Assembly (NCBI RefSeq): GCF_000835495.1
Contig: NW_015622541.1
Location: 6,324,001-6,388,000 of the forward strand
Reading direction: 5' to 3'
DNA from: Cladophialophora immunda
Taxonomy: Eukaryota; Ascomycota; Eurotiomycetes; Chaetothyriales; Herpotrichiellaceae
Length of the DNA: 64,000 nucleotides
Shown piece by piece: positions 55,475 to 64,000 of the stretch (its first letter is position 1; each line of letters opens with the position of its first letter). The notes beneath the pieces are model-generated. The model saw nothing but the letters and a program-made list of their open reading frames with translations. It was not told the DNA's origin and made no database searches. Made by a program: the position numbers and the translations under genes.

Positions 55475-56081
55475 AGGATCACAGGCAACATCATTGGAAA
55501 AAAGACTATTTGAGCCAAATGAAAACAGCACCGGAGCTTGACTTGGGGATGGGATACCGACAAACAATGCGCATTCGGGCTTATGGGATGTGCTGATCCA
55601 CGGACATATTTCACGGCGGTTGGGAGTTCAGGGTCCCCTCCACGACGGGCAAAGACAGAGTATGAGGGTGAATGGTCTCAGACACGAGTCGAACAGACGG
55701 CATATCAGAAATCAAAACTTGATAGACGGAAAACGAGAGAGCTGAAAAGGCGTAGAGATTCCAATAAAATGATCATATCAGTTTTGACCTTTGCGGTACC
55801 CTTAAACTTTGCCCTGGAGATCACGAGGCTCTACACTTTTAGATTCATCAAAACCCCCCTCAAGCTCTCTCCGGCTCCCCGGATCGACAGACCGTCCATC
55901 GCGCCGTGATTGCCGAGTCACTTTGGGGTCGTCAGACTGCAATTTTATCTTCGGCGTATCAGCGCATGGAGCCGCAGCAGAAAACCGGTCCTTTCCCGAG
56001 TAAGTTCCTTCGCATTCTGACCTGATCACTGACTCAAGCATTGCAGGAACAGCTTTCCCTTGATAAGCAAGGTCGCTCAAA
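55475..56081. promoter_or_regulatory. promoter and spliced 5' leader of the bZIP gene
   Basis: 607 nt. The first part is 3' UTR of the previous gene (aataaa at 55763-55768). Near the bZIP gene there is a clear leader intron, 56000-56046 (gtaagt, branch-like actgact, ttgcag). It interrupts a small upstream ORF listed separately. Confidence 0.55.
55966..56063 (+). promoter_or_regulatory. spliced upstream ORF (16 codons) in the bZIP leader
   Basis: ATG at 55966. After removal of the 47-nt intron 56000-56046 the frame reads MEPQQKTGPFPRTAFP and stops at TGA 56061-56063, 18 nt before the bZIP ATG at 56082. Such a short spacing would disfavour reinitiation and so could repress the main frame. Confidence 0.5.
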
Positions 56082-57704
56082 ATGCAGCGGGATCCAGCTT
56101 CTCCTGCCTCTCATACCTCAACCTCCGCACAAGCCGACTATAACCTCTCTCCCCCTTCGCTATGGCAGGACGGTCGAAAACGAAAGAATGCCCCGCCTGG
56201 CTCGCGGAGCGTCGACACCCTCACACCGGAACAGCTCGCGAAAAAGCGTGCCAATGACCGTGAAGCCCAACGGGCAATTCGAGAGCGGACCAAGCAGACG
56301 ATTGAGAGTTTGGAGCGGAGGATACAGGAGTTGACATCCCATCAACCATATCAAGAGCTTGAAGCTGTCATCAGACAGAAGGATGCTATCCAGGCAGAGA
56401 ATGAGGAGATCCGGAGGAGGCTTGCCTCTGTTATGTCCATCATTCAACCCATTGTGGGAGCGCAGGGTTTGACTGGTATTGCTCTTTATTCTCTTTCCAC
56501 AGTCCCGGCTTTTCCGTCTTAACTGTTGTTCGTGCCAGATCTTGCGACCGCTGCGCAGCACAATGTCCAGGCGGGACTGAATCAAGCGCATCCTATCCTC
56601 AAACCTGCCTTCCCCCCAAACAACGGCACCCCGGCCGATTCCACCTCCTTCAACGGCCAGCGAAATGGGCAGGTTGCCTTCTCCGTCTCTCCTAATCTGT
56701 CACAAGGCCACTTGGAGACTCCCACGCACCCCCCATCGTTTGGAGCAGAGGGAATCGAGGAACACAGGCCTTCGCCTACGTCAAGAGATGCACTGAGCAA
56801 CCAGCGAGATAACCTCCAACGTAGCCTCGAGTTGAACGATGGCGGAGAGCGCGTCAACTTTGGCTTTCTGCTCGATCTCTTGGGGCAACGAACAGGCAAT
56901 GCACGCCCTCAACCTCAACCTCGACCTCCACCACGGACCCAATCTTCGCAGCAGCACACCTCACCTTTCAACCTCAGCTCCCCCTACCCAGCCCTTCCTC
57001 CGACCATGCCCGATCAACTACAACTCCCCACCGCATCCTGGAGTGTCCTCCCCAAAAACAGTTCGCCCACATGCCCTCTCGATAGCCTACTCCTCAAATT
57101 CTTACAATCTCGCCAGCGCGATCCCGTTGGCGGTGCCAACGCCCTCCCCACCACACCCTCCTATCCTTCCGTTTCGTCTCTTCTGAATCCCAGCGGGCCT
57201 CGTCGGTCGCTGGACGACTTGTCCCAACTTATGACCGACATCATCTCGAAATTCCCCAACATCTCTGAATTGCCCGAACAAGTAGCCACTCTGTTTGTCA
57301 TGTTCACCCACATGCGCTGGCAAATCCATCCAACCAAAGAGAACTACGAGCGGCTACCTGAATGGTTCCGGCCTACTCCGGCGCAGATATTCCACCCTCA
57401 TCCAGCATGGATGGACCATATTCCGTGGCCGGGGATGCGAGATAGGGTGGTGGCAACCCCCCAGGATTACCCTTTTGACAATTGGTTTTTCCCTTTTACA
57501 TCGGGTCTCTCTGTTAATTGGCCATATGATCCGGTGGACTGTCTACTAAGCACTTCTGAGAAAGAAGAACCCGTCATCAACCCCGTCTTTGAGAGCCACA
57601 TCCGGCGCCTAGAGAACTGGAGTTTGGGGCCATTGTTTGCCGAGACCTTTCCCAATCTGGCGGATACGGCGAGAATAAAGGGGAGAGAGCCTGGGACAGT
57701 CTGA
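56082..57704 (+). CDS. bZIP transcription factor with DUF3425 domain
   Basis: Exons 56082-56466 and 56539-57704 around a 72-nt intron (donor gtttga, acceptor gtgccag), giving 516 aa. The basic region is at about 52-72 (KKRANDREAQRAIRER, with N58, A62, R64 and R67 in the family pattern), followed by a zipper-like heptad region to about 117 (IESLERRIQEL, QKDAIQAENEEIRRRL). The middle is Pro/Ser/Asn-rich and disordered (LNQAHPILKPAFPPNNG). The C-terminal DUF3425 domain (about 345-500) has FPNISELPEQVATLFVMFTH, MRWQIHPTKENYERLPEWF, RPTPAQIFHPHPAWMDHIPW and FPFTSGLSVNWPYD. This pairing is common in Pezizomycotina; targets are not predictable. The leader carries a spliced uORF. Confidence 0.92.
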
Positions 57705-58715
57705 CGAGTGGGAGTGGGCTGATGGAAAAGAGCCGAACAGGTTTGTTGTGTTCATTTTGTTGACCACACCAAATCGCCCGGGCTCTCTCTATCACCCTGT
57801 GCGCGAGTGCATCCTCGGACGCTCTTGCCGGCCATTGTTGGCTCCACGGTCTTTGAAAGGCCACACTTGGATCATATCGCATGTCGAGCTTTGAAAGGGT
57901 GTTGAGAAACCCTCGATTGCCCTCCCCAATTCTGTGCAGAGAACCACGACCAATTCACGGAAAGGAACACAACTATCCATATTTTCACTGGGGGATACCG
58001 CCGGAAAGTGTACAAAATGGGCGGTGTAGTGCTGATTATATGCTCTGATGCGTCTTTCAGTCCCCAACTTTACCAAAAGCAAACTGCAATGAAGCTTACC
58101 TACATGTAGCTCACTTGAGCATAATACGAGGCAGAGAAACAAAGCAAGGCGTTGCTGCCGCCGACGCTAATTGATTGATTGAGTGAGTGACTGGTTGATC
58201 AGTTTGTCACAGATCGAGTCTCGTTTCTCAGGGTTGACTTTGAGCAAAGACCGTTCTGTCCACATCATGATTACCAAGTACATATCACATAGCTGTAGTG
58301 GTCCGTAATGAAAGTCGCAATAGACTTGACCGCGCAATGTGTTGTGATATAGTTGTAAATTACACACGGCCGACTGGGGCAGAGGTCTACTGCGCTCCGG
58401 CTTCAGCTCGCTCTCGACCCTTGGTGTTTAATTCCCCCTTCCCAAGATGATTGTCGCGAGTTTCTTCACTATCGCAGTCTTCGACGGACGGGACGGGACA
58501 GGACAAAAACTCCAGAGCAGCACCACAAAACCTTGTGCGACTATGAGTTGTGCTTTCTATCAGAACGCCTTTTCCGCAAGTTGGTCTGTCCCTACGTTCG
58601 CCTTGCATATGTCATTTCTCTCATGAAAGGATAAGATTGGATTTTTGGGACGTCGCGTTCCCCTGACTGGCCGCATACCGTCCCTCGTCGTAGCAAATCA
58701 CATTGGCGACACCTC
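57705..58715. other. intergenic between convergent bZIP and SEC28 genes
   Basis: 1011 nt. It contains a short TGAT/GAGT tetranucleotide run near 58170-58200. Small open frames are not coding-like. Nothing else was seen. Confidence 0.55.
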
Positions 58716-59667
58716 TTATGCTGCAACCTTGGCACCATACTTGGCCGCTGCATTGTCGAAGAGCTGGCTCTTCTCTTCCAAATCTCTCAGTAGCGTATGC
58801 TCCGCCTCTCTCTCCCGTAGCTGTTGGAGCAGTCCTTGCACCTCCTCGCTCTTCTTCCCAACAATGCTCGCCAGCACAACACTGTTTGCAATGGCTTGCA
58901 CATCTGCATTCGCTATTCCCACAGCCTGCTGCAATGCCGCCTCGGCCTCCTCTAACCGCCCTAAATGTATCTCGGAAACGGCCTGTCCCACCAACGCCGT
59001 AGGGCTGGTGTTCCCCGGCGTGGATGCGAGTTCCTCGTACACGTAATAAGCCGACTGATACTTCTCTTGCCCGCCTTCCCTTAGATTCGTCCAGGCTTCC
59101 GCTAGGTTGATGAGTAGCGAATCCTGAGCCCAACGTTTGGCAGCAGCGACCTCCTTGACTGCCAGATCTGTGCGGTTCTGCATCAGGTGGATCTGCACCA
59201 GTATTGCCACGGCTTCAAGCGAGCCCTGGTGTTTGGACAGGAGATCGACGGCTTTCGCGTATTCGCCTGCCGCTGCGAGGACCGTCCCGCAGCATATCTG
59301 AACCACTGCCTCCTCCGCATCAGATTCAGACAGAGCTAGTGCGGTTTCGAGTGCCGTAGAGTGATTGCCGGCCGCTTGTTGTGCCAGAGCAACTATTGAG
59401 CGAGAGGCGGCGTCTTGCGACTGCTTAAGGGAGGAAATGACGGACGACGCATCGCCCGCGGCTATTTGTGCGCGGTATTTGAGGATTTGTGCGGTGGTCT
59501 TGTTTTCTGAGGAGAGGGATGAGGTGTCAAATGCGAGAACGGCGTCGTAGGCGTGTGTGTAGAATGCGGTGGTTATATTGAGCAGTTCTGGACTTCGGTC
59601 AGTAGGTGAGTTCAGGATTTGAGGCTGCTGTGATGTGCATACCTCCTTCGCCGGAGAATGGATCCAT
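58716..59667 (-). CDS. SEC28: coatomer epsilon subunit (epsilon-COP)
   Basis: Exons 59667-59643 (25 nt) and 59587-58716 around a 55-nt intron (gtatgc, gtccag), giving 298 aa. Epsilon-COP stabilises alpha-COP in the COPI coat for Golgi-to-ER transport. The join gives MDPFSGEGELLNITTAFYTHAYD; the small first exon is the conserved MDPFS start of this family. The rest is a TPR-like helical array: KTTAQILKYRAQIAAGD, AVVQICCGTVLAAAGEYAKA, LEAVAILVQIHLMQNRTDLA, LINLAEAWTNL, YQSAYYVYEELA, TALVGQAVSEIHLGRLEEAE and a C-terminal Glu/Lys helix. Length matches the family (about 290-310 aa). An alternative reading that skips the intron is open at the 5' end but loses the MDPFS join. Confidence 0.94.
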
Positions 59668-60044
59668 GGTGGTGTATTTGTCAAAGGGATTCACAGAGCA
59701 GAATAGTAGATATGGGGTAGCGGAGAGGACAATATGGACTGTGGTGAACGAGCCCCTCGAGAATGGTGTCCAATTCGATGTATGTCGCACGGGGTGCTTC
59801 TGATGTCCTGTGAGGGAAGGTGCGGCGAGAGGAACCTCCGCTCGCATTCCAATTGTCCAGCCCCTGCCAGCCTTGTATCTGGATGATACAACCACCCCAG
59901 GTCGGCTCCTTCGCCTATTGAAAGAGAAGCAGACTTCATCTCCTTCTGCATTGCCGCTGGCGGCACCACATACACGGCCTGATTCACTCGACACGCGAAA
60001 TCAAGCAACCTTCAGCCATATCCAAGACTCTCTTCACCTTCATC
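59668..60044. promoter_or_regulatory. upstream region of SEC28
   Basis: 377 nt between SEC28 and a small plus-strand open frame. It should contain the SEC28 promoter. No named site was recognised. Confidence 0.45.
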
Positions 60045-60257
60045 ATGCCAGCACCTCGGGCGCCCCGCTTCAGCTTCGCGTACAACAGTATCCTCCTCGA
60101 CCACCAAAAGATCCAGACAGGGCGGGCAATGAGTCGAGTGAAGGCGAATTACCACCTCTTCCTTCGAAACCAGCCGAGAAAGCCACAATTCAAGCTACAA
60201 GACCTCGGGCCACGAAGAAGATGGCAGGTCCCCAAGATGAGGCAGATTGAGGATTGA
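60045..60257 (+). CDS. possible small basic protein, 70 aa
   Basis: ATG 60045 to TGA 60257. The product is strongly basic (many Arg and Lys, for example FLRNQPRKPQFKLQDLGPRR) with a short aromatic start (RFSFAYNSILLDHQKI). Codon third positions are mostly G or C, which mildly supports coding. No domain is recognised; small basic proteins of this kind are sometimes mitochondrial, but there is no direct evidence. An overlapping frame in the same strand is also open, so it could equally be chance or part of a spliced gene. Confidence 0.35.
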   Translation: MPAPRAPRFSFAYNSILLDHQKIQTGRAMSRVKANYHLFLRNQPRKPQFKLQDLGPRRRWQVPKMRQIED

Positions 60258-60483
60258 ATGCAGATCGCTGCGGAAGCGGCTCGTGTGGCGTGTCAAAACG
60301 CTTTCTGTCTGTGGCGCCTCTGCAATTAAGTGGTTACAGCGTTGCTAGATGGGCTCAAGGGTATGATTTCACGAAATGTAATTTTATGGCTACACGGATT
60401 CAGGACATATCGACAAGATCTCCCCACTTTGGTAGTGAATGAGAATATCTCTTCTCACCCATCTCTTCTGAAACCCCAACAGC

Positions 60484-61570
60484 TCACTCCTTCAGTGGCA
60501 CGGTGTCGACAAACAAAGCCTTGGAGAAAGCCTCAGGGTACCGAGCACCGTGGACTTCAGCCGCGTCAATGACCTTCCGAATCTTCGCATTCTCTTCCGA
60601 AGTGATTTTGACCTTCAGGGAGCCCATATTCTCATCGAAATTCTTGATTCTCGTGGTGCCAGGGATCGGGAATATGTCGTCTCCCTGGGCCATCAAGAAG
60701 GCCAGGACCAGTTGGCCCGGAGTGCAGCCCTTTTCATCAGCAATGGCCTTGATGTCGTCCACCAGCTTGAGATTCTTGGGGAAGTTCTCTTCACTAAATC
60801 GAGGCGCAAAGGTGCGGAAGTCGCCTTCTTCAAAGTCGGCTCGGCTTCTGATGCCTCCAGTCAGGAAGCCTCGGCCGAGTGGGGAATATGCAACGACCGC
60901 AACTCCAAGCTCACGACAGGCCTTGAGAAGACCGATTTGGGGGCTCTCAATGTCCATGGAGAAGGGGCTGTATTCGATCTGCAGAGCATCAATGTGCGCC
61001 ACCTAAAACTCATATGTTAGCGGATAGTCTGGAGAGGGAAGCGGACCTGGTTACCTTGCAAGCTCTTCTGAGAGTCTCTGCGCTGCACTCGCTCAGACCC
61101 AGGTACTTGACCTTGCCGGCGTCTTGCAGCTCTTTCATGGCTTTGACGGTGATCTCAATGGGCTGGTTGGCCTGCACTCGGTGGCAATAGTACAAATCGA
61201 TGTGGTCCACACCCAATCGCTTCAAAGACTTGTCGCATGCGGCCCTGATATACTCTGGCTCATTCTTGACCAATCGTGCACCTGTCTTTGGGTCGACGAC
61301 ATTGCCAAACTTTGTGGCGAGGAAGATATGGTCTCTCTTGCCCGGGTTTCGCTGGAACCAGCGGCCAAGCAGGTCTTCGTTGTCCCCGTAAATGTCGGCA
61401 GAATCCCAGAAGAGCTCGCCGGCTTCGTAGGCGTGGTCGAGTATCGCATAGCGTTCTTCGTCGGGCTTGGGTTTGCCATAGTAAGCCGAGAGGCCCATGA
61501 GGCCGAACCCGAGGGCGGTCACCTCTGGACCGTTCTTTCCAAGCTTGCGAGTTGGGAGTTTGGGAGCCAT
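60484..61570 (-). CDS. aldo-keto reductase
   Basis: Exons 61570-61055 and 61002-60484 around a 52-nt intron (gtaacc, branch gctaac, ttttag), giving 344 aa. Family role: NADPH-dependent reduction of aldehydes or ketones on a TIM barrel in the cytosol. The catalytic tetrad is visible as D56 and Y61 (LFWDSADIYGDNEDLLG), K87 (FLATKFGN) and H130 (DLYYCHRV). The cofactor region includes VAYSPLGRGFLTGG and PIPGTTRIKNFDEN. It looks closest to the YakC/AKR13-like fungal group (PTRKLGKNGPEVTALGFG, EYIRAACDKSLKRLGVDHID), but substrate cannot be deduced. It is not next to biosynthetic genes, which argues against a metabolite cluster. ATG 61570 gives the normal N-terminus; the frame is open further upstream without family sequence. 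Confidence 0.94.
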
Positions 61571-63398
61571 GTCGAGTTGGTTGAAGTGCAATTGTCTTTG
61601 GTGGTTGGTGGTTTGGGATAGGAAACGATGGGCGGACTGATGGATGGGAACGAGGCTCGATGGTTGTTTGGGGGATTTTATAGTTGCAAGCGAGATATGA
61701 GATGTTCGATCTTCGACAGGCTCATCGTCCATGCATCAATCAGCGAGCGCATCTCGTACCGGGTTTTAGCCCAAATGCCGTCGCGAGTGTCTTCTCCATC
61801 CGCGCCTCTTCTCCCCTCCTGCTCCCTCCACACTGCGGCAGTGATGTCATGGCTCTACTGCCTCTGATTCGCTCTTTTCCCCCTCGTCGCCCTCGTCTAT
61901 CAACAGCCAAACCGACGAGCCGACGCCCGTTTTTCTCCATCTCGCCATCCCTCCATCCCTCCATCCCTCGTGGCCCCTTTTCTCTCGTGCCTCTCGTCCC
62001 AGTCGCGGCTTTAGGCGATTGTCGTTCCCCCTTCAAGCGCCATCCCTTACTAAGGATTGACCCAACACTGATGCATGCGGCCGCCCTGCCCGCCCCAAGG
62101 TCAACTTGTCGAGCTCTTTGGATCGTCGACTGCTCGATTCCATCCACTTGCCGACTGCACTTACCGTCTCCTGGGTCAATTGACGTCCTGCTTACCCTAC
62201 CGCCGATCTGGGAGAGGTTAATACTCGATGTGGAAATCATATTCCCCTGCATGCTACCACAACCACCAACCGAGCCTGACTTGCACAGATAAAATCCTCC
62301 TTCCTGCAGCCTCGCCCTATCTGAGGCTGGCAGATTGCCTAACCAGGGTTCCTCCCTGTTCGGCCAAATTGCGCTCCAATGTCCACCGTCATCACCACCT
62401 GCTCGTTCTGAGTACTATGCTACTGCACAGTGACTAACAGCAATGCCTGAAAAGACGCGTGACGGGTATTCTACAATGACACGGGTTGAGCATACCTATG
62501 CGCACCAGGTGTGGTATGATGGTAGGCCAGGACGGGCTGCAACCCTTGTCGTCAAAAGACCATGCTGCAGCTTGAGACTTTTCGTAACGAACAGACCTTT
62601 TTGAGAAACAAGTGGCATAGTCTCACACAAAATAGAAGCTATCTCTAAACAGCGACGAGGTGGCCACAAGCATCAGACATAGCTAATATTGCCAATAGGG
62701 ATAGGGATACTATTATGTCTGGGTAGGAGTAAATACCCTTAGAAATGATCATTAACCATGGGCGAATAAATCAGAGTAACCACCATCGAACCTTTTCCTC
62801 GTCAGACTTTGCTACTTCACTTTGCCATCGACTCACGAGGGACACGCTTCAAGAAGCCACCTGCATAATATGGACGCTGGATTCCCTACTGCATTACCGA
62901 CCATGATAGTTTCCTGTTTCCATGCTCTTTGTTGGCATCACCGTAGAGTATGTCGCCAGTTCAATCACAGATTTCCGTCAGCATCGGGGTAAGAATCGAG
63001 GATTCGCTGTTAACTCGGCCTACCGTTTTCCCTTTCCGCTTAATAATACGGAAGGCTGGAAGTGGTGGAGGTAGAGTATACCTCATTAAGTCCGGTGTTT
63101 CACGCAACTACAACGAACGCCTCAAGCTCCAAAAGTTCTCCAAGAATGACGACTAGCTAAGCGGCTACAGTAAGTAATCTTCCCACACCGAGTTAGATCG
63201 GCAAGGCAGAATCCTCCTCGTGTCAGAGCATCTAAAATGTCATGTTGACATAACGACGCCCGTAGCTTAGCCTTGGTTGTCCCCCTAGCAATGGGGTACT
63301 GAGGAAAACGAGAGCACTGGAGGATATTAATATAGCCCACGACCTTTGCAGGACACAAATCTTTTCCCGGACCAACAAGCAAAGCTTTTGCGTCTCAA
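61571..63398. other. intergenic, 1.8 kb
   Basis: The first part is pyrimidine-rich on the plus strand and contains three ATCCCTCC-type units near 61946-61970. From about 62440 to 63170 the sequence is more AT-rich and has no coding frame. No transposon ends or transposase remnants were recognised. Confidence 0.5.
61944..61970. repeat. CATCCCTC octanucleotide repeat, three units
   Basis: Three tandem CATCCCTC units in the region upstream of the aldo-keto reductase gene. Confidence 0.75.
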
Positions 63399-63767
63399 AT
63401 GACTACTCAATCTCACCGCCTGGCCCGCCTCGTCGGCCCCGCGCTCTTCACCATCTCGGCCGCAGAGACGCTCAACGCGCACATCTGGGCCAGCAGCACC
63501 GCGCCGACCGTCTTCCTGAACGGCGCCGTCATCTTCGTCGCGGGCCTCGCCGTCGTCCAAGCCCACAACGTGTGGTCTCGCGCCTGGCCCGTCCTCGTCA
63601 CCTTGGCGGGCTGGGGGGCCGTCGCGCTCGGGTTGACGCGCATGCTCATCCCGGAGCGGATACTGGAGAGCGTGAAGGGAGCGCGGGTGAGGGATGTGAG
63701 GGTCGGGGCGGCGGCGGTCGCGGGGTTTGGGGCGGTGGTCTCGTTCTTTGGATATTATGGATCTTGA
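63399..63767 (+). CDS. small membrane protein, 122 aa
   Basis: Intronless, ATG 63399. Hydrophobic segments suggest three or four membrane helices: PALFTISAAETLNAHIW, PTVFLNGAVIFVAGLAVV, WPVLVTLAGWGAVALGLTRM and GAAAVAGFGAVVSFFGYYG. Almost every codon ends in G or C, a strong coding sign, and this also creates antisense open frames of no significance. Similar short uncharacterised membrane proteins with the opening THRLARLVGPAL-like pattern (here SHRLARLVGPAL) occur in fungi and some bacteria. The Pro-Glu-Arg loop (LIPERILESVKGAR) separates the last two helices. Function unknown. It is the last gene in the window; nothing is seen after it (63768-64000). Confidence 0.8.
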   Translation: MTTQSHRLARLVGPALFTISAAETLNAHIWASSTAPTVFLNGAVIFVAGLAVVQAHNVWSRAWPVLVTLAGWGAVALGLTRMLIPERILESVKGARVRDVRVGAAAVAGFGAVVSFFGYYGS

Positions 63768-64000
63768 AGATGCATCATGGGTCTGGAGAGCCGGTAGGGC
63801 ATACGCGGAAGTCACCACGGACGACGACGGGAGGGATGGATATGTACCGCAATTTCGGGCACAGAAGAGGCCAATGGGTCAATCGTGAAAGCTACGACGA
63901 CACACAGAAGAAGCTCAACTGCCTGTTTTGGGTCACTAAGGGGCCAAGCACTGTGAACGCTGTCAATTCCCATGTCGGAAGCATTAATGTGCCTGAACTT

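Noticed and set aside
59810..60250. 146-codon plus-strand frame upstream of and overlapping the small basic protein
   Set aside because: No credible ATG at its start and low-complexity Pro/Ser product; the 70-codon frame is only slightly better and is listed at low confidence.
62440..63180. AT-richer stretch considered as a mutated transposon relic
   Set aside because: No terminal repeats, no transposase-like translation and only a mild composition change.

Overview
This window comes from a filamentous ascomycete (Pezizomycotina). A Eurotiomycete is likely but not proven. The evidence is the set of short introns (mostly 47-66 nt) with GTRNGT donors and CTAAC-like branch points, the moderately high GC content, and gene families typical of this group: a WOPR master regulator of the Ryp1/Wor1 type, a DUF7580 protein, an AcuF-like C2H2 protein, a NACHT-ankyrin NLR and a bZIP-DUF3425 factor. 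I found about 22 protein genes. I found no convincing tRNA or rRNA gene, no CRISPR array and no intact transposon. Splice junctions were placed by hand; for each spliced gene the exon phases add up to a whole number of codons.

Layout. 0-7.5 kb: a small hypothetical protein, the rRNA-processing factor EFG1, the SEA/GATOR2 subunit SEA4 (Mios) and a polytopic membrane protein. 8.5-15.4 kb: a five-exon C2H2 plus LIM protein, head to head with a DUF7580 protein, then a SARAF homologue. 16.7-19.9 kb: TDP1 with a long disordered, UIM-bearing N-terminus. 19.9-33.5 kb: a 13.6 kb island whose only gene is the WOPR regulator, with 6.8 kb of upstream and 5.5 kb of downstream non-coding DNA. 33.5-43.0 kb: membrane lipid, trafficking and mitochondrial genes (ALE1 and VPS45 divergent, then CRD1 and MTO1). 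43.3-46.7 kb: the NACHT-ankyrin NLR. 47.5-52.1 kb: an F-box-like protein with a likely compensated frameshift, and mitochondrial leucyl-tRNA synthetase with a telomere-type repeat just upstream of its start. 53.5-63.8 kb: an F-box-like protein, the bZIP factor, SEC28 (epsilon-COP), an aldo-keto reductase and a small membrane protein.

How the genes relate. Most are single-copy housekeeping genes and they do not form a metabolic cluster. Three products act in mitochondria (CRD1, MTO1, LeuRS). ALE1 and CRD1 both shape phospholipids, and VPS45, SEC28 and SEA4 act on endomembranes. The parts most worth a second look are the WOPR island with its uORF, the C2H2-LIM gene (34-nt microexon, GC-AG intron) paired with a DUF7580 gene, the interstitial telomeric repeat at the LeuRS promoter, and the NLR.
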